Shown here in pieces: positions 19,234 through 34,048 of a stretch of DNA of 64,000 bases. Each line of letters begins with the position of its first letter. Position 1 is the stretch's first letter. The DNA is from Vibrio azureus (GTDB lineage: Bacteria; Pseudomonadota; Gammaproteobacteria; Enterobacterales; Vibrionaceae), in the NCBI RefSeq assembly GCF_002849855.1, contig NZ_CP018616.1:62001-126000 (forward strand). Direction: 5' to 3'. The notes below the pieces were generated by a model. That model searched no databases. It was not told where the DNA came from and was given only the letters and a program-made list of their open reading frames with translations. A program made the position numbers and the translations under genes.

Positions 19234-19803
19234 ATGAGTAGTAAAATCGATCCAACGCTTTTTTCAGTGCGTGAGCCGGCTCTTGACACAAATGTTTGCC
19301 CTCAATGTGGTGGCGTGTTAGCGCTCAAACATGGCAAGCGAGGCCCGTTTTTGGGCTGCAGCCAATACCCAAGTTGTGATTACATTAAGCCATTACATGG
19401 TAATGATGGTCACATAGTAAAAGAACTTGGCGTGCCTTGTTCTGACTGTGGTAGTGAATTGGTACTTCGGCAAGGTCGCTATGGCATGTTTGTCGGTTGT
19501 AGCAACTATCCTGTTTGTCATCATATTGAATCGATTAATCAAGTTGAACCAGAACAGCAGCCTAAAGAGCAACACGGTTGCCCAGAATGTACTAAAGGGC
19601 ATTTAGTGGAACGCAAGACACGGTTTGGTAAAACTTTTTATGCTTGTGACAACTATCCAAAGTGCAAGTTTGCTGTGAATTTACCACCGATAGCAGGGCA
19701 GTGTGAGGTATGTGGTTTTACATTATTGGTCGAGAAGAAGTCAGCGAGCGGAGTAAAACAACAATGCGCTAACCGTAAGTGCCACCATATTCAGGCCCAG
19801 TAA
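19234..19803 (+). CDS. yrdD: topoisomerase-type C4 zinc-finger protein YrdD
   Basis: This 189-residue protein is built of four repeated zinc ribbons like those at the C terminus of bacterial topoisomerase I. The CPQCGG / CSQYPSCDY, CSDCGS / CSNYPVCHH and CPECTKG / CDNYPKCKF pairs are followed by a last CEVCGF / CANRKC pair. There is no topoisomerase catalytic domain, so it is probably a nucleic-acid-binding protein. ATG at 19234 is chosen; the upstream GTG codons lack a better site. It lies between smg and tsaC-related genes, the same neighbourhood as E. coli yrdD, but here a purEK pair separates it from tsaC. Confidence 0.88.
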   Translation: MSSKIDPTLFSVREPALDTNVCPQCGGVLALKHGKRGPFLGCSQYPSCDYIKPLHGNDGHIVKELGVPCSDCGSELVLRQGRYGMFVGCSNYPVCHHIESINQVEPEQQPKEQHGCPECTKGHLVERKTRFGKTFYACDNYPKCKFAVNLPPIAGQCEVCGFTLLVEKKSASGVKQQCANRKCHHIQAQ

Positions 19804-19814
19804 GGCTCAATTGT

Positions 19815-19842
19815 AAAAGGTCGCAGATGGCGACCTTTTTAG
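19815..19842 (+). terminator. intrinsic terminator after yrdD
   Basis: A 10-bp stem (19815-19824 with 19830-19839, loop of five) ends in a T-run. It lies 12 bases past the yrdD stop and faces the convergent purK gene; the A-run on the left makes it usable in both directions. Confidence 0.8.
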
Positions 19843-19864
19843 TGCGTAGCAAATGGATGCTGGG

Positions 19865-20998
19865 TTATATTTTCCATTGCTGAGCAAACTGATGGACAGC
19901 GGGAAAAGTGCGTTCGTCAAGCAGGTCAGCTAAGGTGCATAATTTGCGATTCAGTTCACCTGTGTAATCACCACAAACATTGATGTGCCCCATCTTGCGG
20001 CCTGCACGCCTGTCTTTTCCGTACCAATGAATATGGCAGCCATTCATTGCAAGCAGTTCAATTGGCAAGGTATCCTCGCCCAGAATATTGATCATTGAAG
20101 TCTCTCTGATCAATTTTGTACTCCCAAGTGGTAGGCCACATACTGCGCGGATATGGTTTTCAAACTGGCATGTCTCAGCACCTTGTTGGGTCCAATGACC
20201 TGAGTTATGCACACGCGGTGCAATTTCATTAACCAATAGCGTGCTATTGACCTCAAAGAACTCTATGGCAAGGACGCCAACATAATTTAAATGGTTGGCG
20301 ATGGCAGTAAACATTTGCTTGGCTTGCTGTTGTAGCTCAGGGGCATCAATGGCGGTTGAAAGACTTAAAACCCCGTTGGTGTGAACATTTTCCGCTAAGG
20401 GATAAACCTCAACATTGCCACTTTTATCTCGAGCGCCCACTAGCGAGACTTCACGCTCAAACGGCACAAATTCTTCAGCAACGATCGCTTGAGAAGGCGT
20501 CATTGCGATACATGCTGCCATCTCTTGCCAAACGGTATCGATTTGCGTCGTGTCTTTTAAGCGCCATTGTCCTTTGCCATCATAACCGCCTAAAGCGCTT
20601 TTTAGCACCATGGGTAGACCAATTTGTTCAATGGCACAGTTAAAGTCTTCACGAGTATCAATCACGTAGTATTGAGCGTTTCGCACGCCAGCATCATCAA
20701 GTAAGGTTTTTTCAAGACGCCGATCACCACCTGCTTTAATGGCTTGAGCACTTGGTAGAAATTTGCCACTTGTTTGACACACTTCGAGTACATCATGGGG
20801 AATATGTTCGAATTCGGCAGTGATGACATCGACTTGTTCAATCGCATTCTCTAAGCCATGGCCGAGTACATGTTGAGTTAATGGATGAACAATATTGCCA
20901 CTCACCACATCATAAGCTGAGATCTGGATATTCAATGGCGCTGCTGCAAGAGACATCATACGTGCTAACTGTCCAGCACCAAGAACCAGTACATGCAT
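19865..20998 (-). CDS. purK: 5-(carboxyamino)imidazole ribonucleotide synthase PurK
   Basis: This 377-residue ATP-grasp enzyme carboxylates aminoimidazole ribonucleotide on the amine, using ATP and bicarbonate. It carries the N-terminal [11 protein letters not shown] motif, the ATP-grasp segment [13 protein letters not shown] and the catalytic region [25 protein letters not shown]. It is slightly longer than E. coli PurK (355). ATG at 20998 is chosen from the conserved N terminus, with GAGGA upstream. It follows purE after five bases, so the two are one operon under the PurR box at 21561. Confidence 0.95.
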   Translation of the reverse strand: MHVLVLGAGQLARMMSLAAAPLNIQISAYDVVSGNIVHPLTQHVLGHGLENAIEQVDVITAEFEHIPHDVLEVCQTSGKFLPSAQAIKAGGDRRLEKTLLDDAGVRNAQYYVIDTREDFNCAIEQIGLPMVLKSALGGYDGKGQWRLKDTTQIDTVWQEMAACIAMTPSQAIVAEEFVPFEREVSLVGARDKSGNVEVYPLAENVHTNGVLSLSTAIDAPELQQQAKQMFTAIANHLNYVGVLAIEFFEVNSTLLVNEIAPRVHNSGHWTQQGAETCQFENHIRAVCGLPLGSTKLIRETSMINILGEDTLPIELLAMNGCHIHWYGKDRRAGRKMGHINVCGDYTGELNRKLCTLADLLDERTFPAVHQFAQQWKI

Positions 20999-21003
20999 AA
21001 TGA

Positions 21004-21489
21004 TCAATCCTCAGCTGGGTTAGGGTTAGCGAGCACAGTTTCTGTTTGTTCGCTGCGGAAGGCTTCAACTTTCTGCATGATCGACTCATCATGAGTACCA
21101 AGAATCTGTGCGGCAAGAATTCCAGCATTTGCTGCACCAGCTTCGCCAATCGCGAGCGTGCCGACTGCAATTCCCTTTGGCATTTGGACAATTGAGAGTA
21201 AAGAATCCATGCCTTTTAGCGCGCGGGATTGAACAGGAACGCCTAAGACAGGAACGCTGGTAAAAGCCGCTGCCATACCGGGTAAATGAGCAGCGCCTCC
21301 TGCCCCGGCAATGATGACCTTAATGCCACGTTCTTTGGCGCTGGTCGCATAGTCTGCAAGCAGTTGGGGAGTGCGATGTGCAGAGACCACTTTTGTCTCG
21401 TAAGGGATGCCAAATTGCTCTAGCATTTCTGCGGCTAATCTCATTGTTGGCCAATCGGACTTAGATCCCATGATGATACCGACTTTCAT
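21004..21489 (-). CDS. purE: N5-CAIR mutase PurE
   Basis: This 161-residue enzyme moves the carboxyl group made by PurK from N5 to C4 of the imidazole ring. It shows the class I PurE signature: GSKSDWPTM, the catalytic-histidine motif SAHRTP and GGAAHLPGM. An AAGGAG site precedes ATG by six bases. It is the first gene of the purEK operon. A promoter and PUR box lie 50-90 bases upstream on the same strand. Confidence 0.96.
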   Translation of the reverse strand: MKVGIIMGSKSDWPTMRLAAEMLEQFGIPYETKVVSAHRTPQLLADYATSAKERGIKVIIAGAGGAAHLPGMAAAFTSVPVLGVPVQSRALKGMDSLLSIVQMPKGIAVGTLAIGEAGAANAGILAAQILGTHDESIMQKVEAFRSEQTETVLANPNPAED

Positions 21490-21538
21490 CTTAAACTCCT
21501 TCAAGCTGCAAATTAGGTGAGCTGATAATTTTGCGCGT

Positions 21539-21576
21539 ATTATACGAGGATTTTTTTCTTAGGCAAACGTTTGCGT
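21539..21576 (-). promoter_or_regulatory. purE promoter overlapped by a PurR operator
   Basis: On the minus strand 21561-21576 reads ACGCAAACGTTTGCCT, a match to the PurR consensus ACGCAAACGTTTNCNT. A -10 hexamer TATAAT lies at 21539-21544, and a -35-like TTGCCT at 21561-21566 gives a 16-base spacer. The operator therefore covers the -35 region, consistent with repression of purEK when hypoxanthine or guanine is plentiful. Confidence 0.85.
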
Positions 21577-21686
21577 GGGGTTTTATGTAAGATATAGAGG
21601 TTTTGTAAAAAATTGCTTTAGTCTCTGAGAATGAATTTTTGTACACTTACCCTTCCACCCGATTAATAAAACTCAGGATGTGATCA

Positions 21687-22244
21687 GTGAATAACTTTGA
21701 ATTAGCACTTGAAGCACTCAAAAATGGTGATGTATTAGCTTACCCAACGGAAGGTGTATTTGGTGTGGGTTGTGACCCTGATAATCCTGAAGCGATTCAA
21801 AAGCTATTAACTCTTAAACAGCGCCCCGTTGAAAAAGGCTTAATTCTGATTGCTGCAAGTTATGCTCAGCTTCAACCTTATATTGATGAGTCTCAATTAA
21901 CCCAGCAGCAACTTGAACGTGTGCATGCGACTTGGCCAGGCCCTTATACTTGGGTGATGCCTGCCAGCAGCAAGGTATCCAGTTGGGTCTCAGGACAATT
22001 TGATTCCATTGCGGTGCGAGTCACCGATCACCCTTTGGTTCAGGACCTGTGTCAAGCCTTCGGTAAGCCGATTACTTCGACCAGTGCAAACTTAACTGGC
22101 CAACCTCCTTGTATGACAACGGCGGAGGTAGAAGTGCAATTAGGTCAGCAGTTAGTCGCTATCTTGGATGGAAAAACCAGTGGCCGTGATAAACCCAGTG
22201 AGATTCGTGATGCAAAAACTGGGCAAGTCCTAAGACAAGGTTAG
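21687..22244 (+). CDS. tsaC: threonylcarbamoyl-AMP synthase TsaC
   Basis: This 185-residue enzyme makes threonylcarbamoyl-adenylate from Thr, bicarbonate and ATP for the t6A37 modification of ANN-decoding tRNAs. It is the short YrdC/Sua5 form with the single YrdC domain. The visible motifs are [25 protein letters not shown] and the [13 protein letters not shown] segment near the C terminus. It starts with GTG at 21687, with AGGA about nine bases upstream; the ATG just before is followed directly by a stop. It is followed by hemF and aroE in the order known from E. coli relatives. Confidence 0.95.
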   Translation: MNNFELALEALKNGDVLAYPTEGVFGVGCDPDNPEAIQKLLTLKQRPVEKGLILIAASYAQLQPYIDESQLTQQQLERVHATWPGPYTWVMPASSKVSSWVSGQFDSIAVRVTDHPLVQDLCQAFGKPITSTSANLTGQPPCMTTAEVEVQLGQQLVAILDGKTSGRDKPSEIRDAKTGQVLRQG

Positions 22245-22267
22245 ATTTGGCTTTAACTAGTGGGTAA

Positions 22268-23188
<921 letters not shown>

Positions 23189-23310
23189 CATCTCAAACAC
23201 ATAAAACCTTGCTTTTGGGCGGCTTGAGCTTGCGAAGTTATAGTGATAGGGTCATCTTTAATCAGGTGACCCTCACTTTATATTCGCAGTTATCTAAATA
23301 AGGTAAACAA

Positions 23311-24144
23311 ATGACTCAGCCGATCGATCACTATGCCGTGTTTGGTAATCCCATCGGACACAGTAAATCTCCCTTTATCCATACCTTGTTCGCGCGTCAA
23401 ACTAACCAAGCGTTGAGTTATTCTGCACAGTGCGCTGCAATAGATGGTTTTTCCAAAGCAATGACTGACTTTTTTGCTCAAGGCGGCAAAGGGTGCAATG
23501 TTACCGTACCTTTCAAGCAAGAGGCGTATCAATTTGCGGACCGTCTTACTGAACGTGCGCGATTAGCTGGTGCGGTTAATACCCTCAAAAAGCTCGATGA
23601 TGGAGAGATTATTGGCGACAATACCGATGGTGCGGGTTTAGTTCAGGATCTACTACAGCATAATGTTGAGCTAAAGGGAGCGCGTATTCTTATTATTGGT
23701 GCTGGTGGGGCAGCGCGAGGGGCACTTAAGCCATTACTCGACCAGCAACCAGAATTCATCACAGTGACCAATCGTACCTTGTCTAAAGCTCAGCAATTAG
23801 AACAATCTTTTTCTTTATATGGGCCTGTTAGTGCAAAAAGCCTGGAAACAATTAATCAAGTCTATGATGTAGTGATCAACTCCACCTCTGCTTCATTACA
23901 TGGTGAACTTCCGGATATCTCTTCGGCTATCTTTTCAGCCAACACCGTTAGCTACGATATGATGTATGGCCAAGGAAATACGATTTTCAATCAATGGGCA
24001 AAGCAAAACGGTGTGATGAACACATTGGATGGTTTAGGGATGCTTGTTGAACAGGCCGCAGAAAGCTTTATGTTATGGCGCGGATTACGACCTGGTTCTA
24101 AACAGGTTTTGAATGAATTAAGAAAGAACTTAGAAGGTCAATAA
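23311..24144 (+). CDS. aroE: shikimate dehydrogenase AroE
   Basis: This 277-residue NADP-dependent enzyme reduces 3-dehydroshikimate to shikimate in the aromatic amino acid pathway. It has the shikimate-binding motif GHSKSPFIH, the catalytic lysine motif NVTVPFK, NTDG and the NADP loop GAGGAARG followed by NRT (NADP-specific). An AAGG site lies seven bases before ATG. yrdB starts three bases after the stop, so they form an operon. Confidence 0.96.
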   Translation: MTQPIDHYAVFGNPIGHSKSPFIHTLFARQTNQALSYSAQCAAIDGFSKAMTDFFAQGGKGCNVTVPFKQEAYQFADRLTERARLAGAVNTLKKLDDGEIIGDNTDGAGLVQDLLQHNVELKGARILIIGAGGAARGALKPLLDQQPEFITVTNRTLSKAQQLEQSFSLYGPVSAKSLETINQVYDVVINSTSASLHGELPDISSAIFSANTVSYDMMYGQGNTIFNQWAKQNGVMNTLDGLGMLVEQAAESFMLWRGLRPGSKQVLNELRKNLEGQ

Positions 24145-24147
24145 CTG

Positions 24148-24411
24148 ATGAATCAAGCGATTTTATTTACGGATATTCAGTCATGGCACACAGCCTCGCA
24201 GTCAGTTAAATTTACAGCGCAACAATCAGGAGCATTAATTGACTGCTATATAACTAAAAAGAAGTTAGAACAGCTCAGCGGCCTTTCAATGGAAACAGAA
24301 CAAGCCATCATGGACGTGTTTGTAGAGTACCGTTTTGAGGTTGAAGAGATAGCAGAACAACTAATAGAGGATGAAGCCTTCAATGAAGAAGGCTGTGTTG
24401 TTATTAACTAA
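24148..24411 (+). CDS. yrdB: YrdB family protein (DUF1488)
   Basis: This 87-residue acidic protein of unknown function matches the DUF1488 family. Shared with E. coli YrdB are the MNQAI start, a tryptophan around residue 13 and the FRFEVEEIAEQLIE-like C-terminal helix. It follows aroE after three bases, as in E. coli. The C-terminal half is rich in Glu. It is convergent with the carbonic-anhydrase-like gene, with only five bases between the stops. Confidence 0.85.
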   Translation: MNQAILFTDIQSWHTASQSVKFTAQQSGALIDCYITKKKLEQLSGLSMETEQAIMDVFVEYRFEVEEIAEQLIEDEAFNEEGCVVIN

Positions 24412-24416
24412 TGCTG

Positions 24417-24968
24417 CTAATCGTTAATAACTTCAACTTCGTTTAGGTAGTCATCTTTGTTCTTTACGTAGTTATCCGCGGATTTTTGCAAGAAAGCGAT
24501 TTCTTTGTCTGTAAGTGGCCGTGCTTGTTTGATAGGACGGCCAACATAAAGATACCCACTCTCTAAAGTTTTTCCCGGTGGTACTAAACTGCCTGCAGCG
24601 ATCATGACATCAGATTGAATCGTTGCTCCATCTAAAATAATTGCCCCCATTCCCACAAGTACCCTGTCATGAATAACACAGCCATGTAACATTACTTTAT
24701 GACCGATCGTAACGTCATTACCAATAATAAGCGGATAGCCTAGCGGATTTTCCATATTCTTATGTGAGACGTGTAAAACTGTACCGTCTTGAATGTTAGT
24801 CCGTTGACCGATATGAATATGATTAACATCACCGCGGGCAGCAACGAAAGGCCAAATACTTGAATCCTGGCCAATATGAATGTCTCCGACGAGTACGGAA
24901 GTGGTATCAATATAGACGCGCTTACCTAAATTTGGACGAATTCCCTTATAACTACGTACGTTGCTCAT
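24417..24968 (-). CDS. yrdA: gamma-class carbonic anhydrase family protein YrdA
   Basis: This 183-residue left-handed beta-helix protein has hexapeptide repeats. Its candidate metal-binding histidines lie in LHVSH (near residue 66) and IGHKVMLHGC (near 88-93), the trimeric gamma-carbonic-anhydrase arrangement. E. coli YrdA has the same fold, but its carbonic anhydrase activity is not established. It has its own transcription unit, ending five bases from yrdB, and its upstream flank is the rRNA operon promoter region. Confidence 0.88.
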   Translation of the reverse strand: MSNVRSYKGIRPNLGKRVYIDTTSVLVGDIHIGQDSSIWPFVAARGDVNHIHIGQRTNIQDGTVLHVSHKNMENPLGYPLIIGNDVTIGHKVMLHGCVIHDRVLVGMGAIILDGATIQSDVMIAAGSLVPPGKTLESGYLYVGRPIKQARPLTDKEIAFLQKSADNYVKNKDDYLNEVEVIND

Positions 24969-25058
24969 TCTTTTTCCTATGATAAAGCCTAGTTAGAAAC
25001 AAATATTGCTTAGAAGAGTGCTGAAAATGAGCACTTTAGAGTAAAAAGTATCCAAATG

Positions 25059-25118
25059 GTAAAAAAAACAAAAAAAGCATAAAAAAGGGCTTGCCAATGT
25101 GATCGCAATCTCTATAAT
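25059..25118 (+). promoter_or_regulatory. rrn promoter P1 with UP element
   Basis: The -35 hexamer TTGCCA (25091-25096) and -10 TATAAT (25113-25118) are 16 bases apart. They are preceded by an A-rich UP-element-like tract (25059-25086) and followed by CCACCTCACTGACACGG, closely matching the discriminator region of enterobacterial rrn P1. This is the growth-rate-regulated promoter. Confidence 0.85.
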
Positions 25119-25229
25119 GCCACCTCACTGACACGGCAACGCTCCGAAGCTTAAGTTTCAAAGGCAAGTAGGTAGTTAGTAAGCCAATTAGCCAAGCGGA
25201 AACGCTAAGAAAAAGTTTGAAAAAAGTGG

Positions 25230-25257
25230 TTGACACTAAACTTTAAATCGCTAAAAT
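25230..25257 (+). promoter_or_regulatory. rrn promoter P2
   Basis: A consensus -35 TTGACA (25230-25235) and -10 TAAAAT (25252-25257) are 16 bases apart, with an A-rich stretch just upstream and a GC-rich discriminator. They lie about 115 bases downstream of P1, the normal tandem arrangement. Confidence 0.8.
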
Positions 25258-25290
25258 GGCCGTCCGATTTGAGCATGGCTCAATAGGAAA

Positions 25291-25302
25291 GCTCTTTAAC
25301 AA
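25291..25302 (+). promoter_or_regulatory. boxA antitermination site in rrn leader
   Basis: GCTCTTTAACAA matches the boxA consensus bound by NusB/NusE for rRNA antitermination. A second copy precedes 23S at 27597-27608. Confidence 0.85.
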
Positions 25303-25523
25303 TATAGACCTATCAATCTGTGTGGGCACTCGTTGATGATAATCCAATTAGAAGCTTTAGCTTCAAATTAGGTTTCAGTGAACTGAGTGACCAAACGAGT
25401 CGAAAGACTTGGCACAGTCAATTCATTATCATTCTGTTGGAATGGTAATAGCTTTAAAATTACTTCTTACTTTTAAGTAAGGATGAGTTTTGAAGTCAGT
25501 ATTCATTGAGCCGAAAAAACTTT

Positions 25524-27075
<1,552 letters not shown>

Positions 27076-27202
27076 TACGATACGGATAGTTTGCTTTCGC
27101 TTTTTAAAAGTGAAGACAAATGAGTCACGATGAGTGTCCACACAGATTGATACGGTTTATAAAGTAAAAGAGAAAGAACATCCCCAAGATGTTCAACTTA
27201 GT

Positions 27203-27278
27203 GTCCCGTTCGTCTAGAGGCCTAGGACACCGCCCTTTCACGGCGGTAACAGGGGTTCGACTCCCCTACGGGATACCA
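27203..27278 (+). tRNA. tRNA-Glu (TTC anticodon)
   Basis: 76 bases, with the encoded CCA end; the anticodon loop reads CCTTTCACG. It is almost identical to E. coli tRNA-Glu and lies first in the 16S-23S spacer. Confidence 0.97.
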
Positions 27279-27297
27279 CTTCTTTTTGAAGTAAAAT

Positions 27298-27373
27298 GGG
27301 TCGTTAGCTCAGTTGGTAGAGCAGTTGACTTTTAATCAATTGGTCGCAGGTTCGAATCCTGCACGACCCACCA
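27298..27373 (+). tRNA. tRNA-Lys (TTT anticodon)
   Basis: 76 bases with encoded CCA and the anticodon loop ACTTTTAAT. It is the second tRNA of the spacer. Confidence 0.97.
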
Positions 27374-27402
27374 TTCTCTCCACGAGAATGAAAAAACAAT
27401 GT

Positions 27403-27478
27403 GGGCGATTAGCTCAGTTGGGAGAGCACCTGCCTTACAAGCAGGGGGTCACTGGTTCGAGCCCGGTATCGCCCACCA
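27403..27478 (+). tRNA. tRNA-Val (TAC anticodon)
   Basis: 76 bases with encoded CCA and the anticodon loop CCTTACAAG. It is the third tRNA of the spacer; Glu-Lys-Val is a spacer type known in vibrios. Confidence 0.97.
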
Positions 27479-27596
27479 TTCTCTAAGTATTTTTGGATAA
27501 ATTAGCCAAACCACTTCAGTAAAAAGTATGTGGTTGGAATTTTTGTCGCCGAAAGGCCAAGCAAAAGTCTTTAGAAAATGACCATTAAGGTTCATT

Positions 27597-27608
27597 GCTC
27601 TTTAACAA
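27597..27608 (+). promoter_or_regulatory. boxA site upstream of 23S rRNA
   Basis: GCTCTTTAACAA repeats the leader boxA exactly, placed in the spacer before 23S as in other bacterial rrn operons. Confidence 0.8.
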
Positions 27609-27864
27609 TTTGGAAAGCTGACAGATAACAATTTGATTGATTGTTATCTAATAAAAGTTCTCAAATCCTATGTCTTTTAAAGATGTAGGTACCAATACAC
27701 ATTCAAGTGTTCTTGGGTTTTACTTCGTTCTTAACGAATGGAGCAAAACATATTTGAGTCCGGCAAAATCGAACGCTATCTCGCTCATTCAAATAATGAG
27801 ATAGCAACTTTGGTTGTTTAAACAACAAACTCAAGATTTCTTCTGAAACTCTTTGGGGTTGTAT

Positions 27865-30752
<2,888 letters not shown>

Positions 30753-30846
30753 TACAACACCCAAAGGGTTTTGATGGACTCAAAGCAAGAACGAATTGAA
30801 TGTGTAGAGAATCTACTTTTATTAAGTAACCAGCTTTCCAGATTAT

Positions 30847-30870
30847 TTAAATCCTGATAACAGGATTTAA
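30847..30870 (+). other. hairpin in the 23S-5S spacer
   Basis: The perfect 10-bp inverted repeat TTAAATCCTG / CAGGATTTAA with a four-base loop lies ten bases before 5S. It is probably a processing or spacing element of the rRNA precursor; it is not followed by a T-run, so it is not a terminator. Confidence 0.5.
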
Positions 30871-30879
30871 AACAGAATT

Positions 30880-30999
30880 TGCTTGGCGACCATAGCGATT
30901 TGGACCCACCTGATTTCCATCCCGAACTCAGAAGTGAAACGAATTAGCGCCGATGGTAGTGTGGGGCTTCCCCATGTGAGAGTAGGACATCGCCAGGCT
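30880..30999 (+). rRNA. rrf: 5S ribosomal RNA
   Basis: About 120 bases, starting TGCTTGGCGACC and ending CGCCAGGCT, whose ends pair. The internal CCCATCCCGAACTCAG-type loop is present. Ends are set by comparison with E. coli 5S. Confidence 0.95.
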
Positions 31000-31104
31000 T
31001 TAATTCGTTTTCATCTTTTTTTAAAAAAAGATGAAGGCAAAAAGATTAGATATGCGATTTGAACGACGTATATCGGATAGACAATACATTGTTTATCACC
31101 GTGT

Positions 31105-31181
31105 GGAGCGGTAGTTCAGTTGGTTAGAATACCGGCCTGTCACGCCGGGGGTCGCGGGTTCGAGTCCCGTCCGCTCCGCCA
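31105..31181 (+). tRNA. tRNA-Asp (GTC anticodon)
   Basis: 77 bases with encoded CCA and the anticodon loop CTGTCAC. It lies about 105 bases after 5S and before a strong terminator, so it is the distal gene of the rrn transcript. Confidence 0.97.
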
Positions 31182-31191
31182 TTTATTTAGA

Positions 31192-31216
31192 AACCCAGTC
31201 TTCGGACTGGGTTTTG
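31192..31216 (+). terminator. rrn operon terminator after tRNA-Asp
   Basis: A hairpin AACCCAGTC / GACTGGGTT with a tetraloop-like TTCG and a TTTT tail lies 11 bases downstream of tRNA-Asp. Confidence 0.8.
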
Positions 31217-31314
31217 TCGTTTAAAGAAAAGCGATTTTCCTTTTCGGGGTATGAGTCCAGATTGATCGCAACTTCTGAACTGGACGTCCCGGCTGTTCCA
31301 CAATAGATTCAAAT

Positions 31315-31343
31315 AAAGCCCTAGTAGACAATATTAGGGCTTT
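31315..31343. terminator. terminator-like hairpin between tRNA-Asp and ilvY
   Basis: The arms AAAGCCCTA (31315-31323) and TAGGGCTTT (31335-31343) form a 9-bp stem with T-rich sequence at both ends. It lies 30 bases past the ilvY stop on the minus strand, so it probably ends the ilvY transcript. Confidence 0.65.
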
Positions 31344-31372
31344 TAGTAAGCTTACATAATGTAAGATAAAGT

Positions 31373-32263
31373 CTAAGAAGGAATATACTTGCTCTCAGCA
31401 ACTTGCCATAAAGCTTGTACTAAAGGGTTATCTAATTGACTTTTGGTGCAGCAAACACCAAGTTCAAACGGTCTGATAGGCAATACTTTAAGTCGGTTAA
31501 TTTTCTCTCTGACAGGGCTGTTGTTAATCACTACATCAGGTGCAATACCGACTCCACAGCCGAGAGCAACCATGCTGACAATTGCTTCATGTCCAGAGAC
31601 TTGAGCATATATATTCGGTTTGATTTTCATTTGCTTGAGCCATACATTGGCTCGTTCTCTTGCTGTTCCTGCTTCTGGAAGAATAAAGGGAATATTGGCC
31701 CAGTTCGGTGGATCTTGTAGGAGTTCCTCTGCGAAGCTACTTATACCAACCGGGGCTATCACAGATAGAGGGACCTCACTAATTGGTTCGAAGATAACTT
31801 TAGTTGGAAGTTGTTCAGGCCTTGCAGAAATAGCGATATCAGCCTCATTTGCCAAGACTTTATCTATTGCTTGGGCAGGATCACCTGTTGATAGTTTGAA
31901 TTCAATGAAAGGATGCTGTAGGCGAAACTCTGAAAGTAACTCGGGAAGGTGGCTATAGCTTGCTGTCACCGAGCAAAATAGACGTATTTCTCCTTTCAAA
32001 TCTTCTTCTGTACCTTTGAGGTGATTTTGATATTGCTGCCATTCGCTTAAGATTCTTAGAGCAACAGGGAGGAGTTTTTGGCCTTGAATAGTGAGATCGA
32101 CACTGCGGTTATCACGCAAGAACAGTTGTTGTTGCGTCTCTTGTTCCAACTTTTGTATTTGCCGACTTAAAGCCGATGGGCTTAAGTGCATGGCAGCTGC
32201 TGTTTTAGCGAAACTTTTGCTCTCACATAGGTGAATAAAAAGTTGTAACCGTTTAATGTTCAC
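31373..32263 (-). CDS. ilvY: LysR-type regulator IlvY
   Basis: This 296-residue LysR-family activator controls ilvC in response to acetolactate or acetohydroxybutyrate. The N-terminal helix-turn-helix (residues 1-60, with KTAAAMHLSPSALSRQIQKLE) precedes an LTTR effector domain. Identity as IlvY rests on the divergent arrangement with ilvC plus overall resemblance. It starts with GTG at 32263, with AAGGA six bases upstream. The 139-base region between the two genes contains two palindromes with the T/A-rich, A-T ended character of LysR sites. Confidence 0.93.
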   Translation of the reverse strand: MNIKRLQLFIHLCESKSFAKTAAAMHLSPSALSRQIQKLEQETQQQLFLRDNRSVDLTIQGQKLLPVALRILSEWQQYQNHLKGTEEDLKGEIRLFCSVTASYSHLPELLSEFRLQHPFIEFKLSTGDPAQAIDKVLANEADIAISARPEQLPTKVIFEPISEVPLSVIAPVGISSFAEELLQDPPNWANIPFILPEAGTARERANVWLKQMKIKPNIYAQVSGHEAIVSMVALGCGVGIAPDVVINNSPVREKINRLKVLPIRPFELGVCCTKSQLDNPLVQALWQVAESKYIPS

Positions 32264-32276
32264 TTGCTTTCCTTTG

Positions 32277-32301
32277 TTGCATTAATTGCAATTACTAATT
32301 G
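32277..32301. promoter_or_regulatory. candidate IlvY operators in the ilvY-ilvC intergenic region
   Basis: Two overlapping inverted repeats are present: TTGCA-N5-TGCAA at 32277-32291 and CAATT-N3-AATTG at 32289-32301. Tandem sites between divergent ilvY and ilvC are what the E. coli IlvY system uses. The exact footprint is inferred. A -10-like TATGAT for ilvC lies at 32340-32345. Confidence 0.55.
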
Positions 32302-32402
32302 TGAATATATCACTTTAAGCAACATTATGTCTGATTTAGTATGATCTCATTCGGTAGGAAAATGCTATTTCCCCACCACGGAAAATATTAAGGAGTACCT
32401 CG

Positions 32403-33887
32403 ATGGCTAACTATTTCAATACCTTAAACCTGCGCGAACAACTCGATCAGTTAGGTCGTTGTCGTTTTATGGACCGCGAAGAATTTGCAACAGAATCGGA
32501 TTATCTCAAAGGCAAAAAGGTGGTCATCGTTGGTTGTGGTGCTCAAGGCCTTAACCAAGGTCTTAACATGCGTGATTCTGGACTTGATGTTGCCTATGCA
32601 CTTCGTCAAGCGGCAATTGATGAGCAGCGTCAGTCATTTAAGAATGCCAAACAAAATGGTTTTGAAGTCGGTAGCTATGAAACTTTGATCCCTCAAGCTG
32701 ACTTAGTGGTCAACCTAACTCCGGATAAGCAACACTCTAATGTGGTTGAAACCGTCATGCCCTTGATGAAACAAGGTGCAGCCCTAGGTTACTCACACGG
32801 TTTCAATGTTGTTGAAGAAGGCATGCAAATCCGTAAAGATCTCACAGTAGTAATGGTTGCACCTAAGTGTCCGGGTACGGAAGTTCGTGAAGAATACAAG
32901 CGTGGTTTTGGTGTACCGACTCTTATCGCTGTTCACCCAGAGAACGACCCTAAGGGTGAGGGCTGGGATATCGCCAAAGCTTGGGCTGCAGCAACAGGTG
33001 GTCACCGTGCTGGTTGTCTAGAGTCTTCTTTTGTGGCTGAAGTGAAATCTGACCTAATGGGTGAGCAAACCATTTTGTGTGGCATGCTGCAAGCTGGCTC
33101 AATTGTTTGTTATGAGAAGATGGTTGCCGATGGCATCGACCCTGGCTATGCAGGCAAGCTATTGCAATACGGCTGGGAAACCATCACTGAAGCACTGAAG
33201 TTTGGTGGTATCACACATATGATGGATCGCCTATCTAACCCAGCCAAAGTTAGAGCTTTTGAGCTTTCAGAGCAACTAAAAGACTTGATGCGTCCATTGT
33301 ACAACAAGCACATGGATGACATTATCACTGGGCACTTCTCCTCTACAATGATGGCAGACTGGGCTAATGATGATGCAAACCTACTTGGTTGGCGTGCTGA
33401 GACGGGTGAGACTGCGTTTGAAAACTATCCTGAAACAGGCTATGAAATTTCAGAGCAAGAGTACTTTGATAACGGTATTTTAATGGTTGCTATGGTTCGT
33501 GCTGGAGTGGAACTTGCTTTTGAAGCGATGACGGCATCAGGTATCATCGACGAGTCAGCTTACTATGAGTCACTGCATGAGCTACCTCTTATCGCTAATA
33601 CAATTGCACGTAAGCGTTTGTATGAGATGAACGTTGTTATTTCTGACACGGCTGAATATGGTAATTACCTATTTGCTAATGTTGCAACCCCACTTCTACG
33701 TGAGAGCTTTATGTCGTCAGTTGATACTGATGTGATTGGTAAAGGGCTTAGCGAGACATCGAATCAAGTTGATAATGCAACGCTAATCGCTGTCAACGAT
33801 GCGATTCGTCACCACCCAGTAGAATATATTGGTGCTGAGCTGCGTGGATACATGACGGACATGAAGAGAATTGCAGTTGGCGGATAA
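32403..33887 (+). CDS. ilvC: ketol-acid reductoisomerase (class II)
   Basis: This 494-residue enzyme uses NADPH and Mg to isomerise and reduce acetolactate and acetohydroxybutyrate in Val and Ile synthesis. The long class II form (E. coli 491) has the Rossmann loop [11 protein letters not shown] near residue 43. It also has the [20 protein letters not shown] segment (in parts) and two C-terminal knotted KARI domains. AAGGAG precedes ATG by seven bases. It is regulated by the divergent ilvY and ends at a T-tailed hairpin. It is separate from the ilv operon implied at the left edge. Confidence 0.96.
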   Translation: MANYFNTLNLREQLDQLGRCRFMDREEFATESDYLKGKKVVIVGCGAQGLNQGLNMRDSGLDVAYALRQAAIDEQRQSFKNAKQNGFEVGSYETLIPQADLVVNLTPDKQHSNVVETVMPLMKQGAALGYSHGFNVVEEGMQIRKDLTVVMVAPKCPGTEVREEYKRGFGVPTLIAVHPENDPKGEGWDIAKAWAAATGGHRAGCLESSFVAEVKSDLMGEQTILCGMLQAGSIVCYEKMVADGIDPGYAGKLLQYGWETITEALKFGGITHMMDRLSNPAKVRAFELSEQLKDLMRPLYNKHMDDIITGHFSSTMMADWANDDANLLGWRAETGETAFENYPETGYEISEQEYFDNGILMVAMVRAGVELAFEAMTASGIIDESAYYESLHELPLIANTIARKRLYEMNVVISDTAEYGNYLFANVATPLLRESFMSSVDTDVIGKGLSETSNQVDNATLIAVNDAIRHHPVEYIGAELRGYMTDMKRIAVGG

Positions 33888-33951
33888 TATAACGCTTAAC
33901 TCAGTGAAGTTTATCTAGATAATGCACAAGCTTAGAGTTTGGTAAATGAAT

Positions 33952-33982
33952 AAGGCTTAGTCAGGAATGATTAAGCCTTTTT
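33952..33982 (+). terminator. ilvC terminator
   Basis: Stem AAGGCTTA (33952-33959) with TAAGCCTT (33972-33979), followed by TTTTT. Confidence 0.75.
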
Positions 33983-34048
33983 CGTTTGGTTACGCTTGGT
34001 AAATTGAAAGCTTCAGTAGTAAATACAATGCTCCAATCAATAGGGCGA

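Noticed and set aside
25036..25236. Minus-strand frame of 66 residues over the rrn promoters
   Set aside because: It covers P1 and the region just before P2, has no ribosome site, and its codons are explained by the promoter and UP-element sequence.
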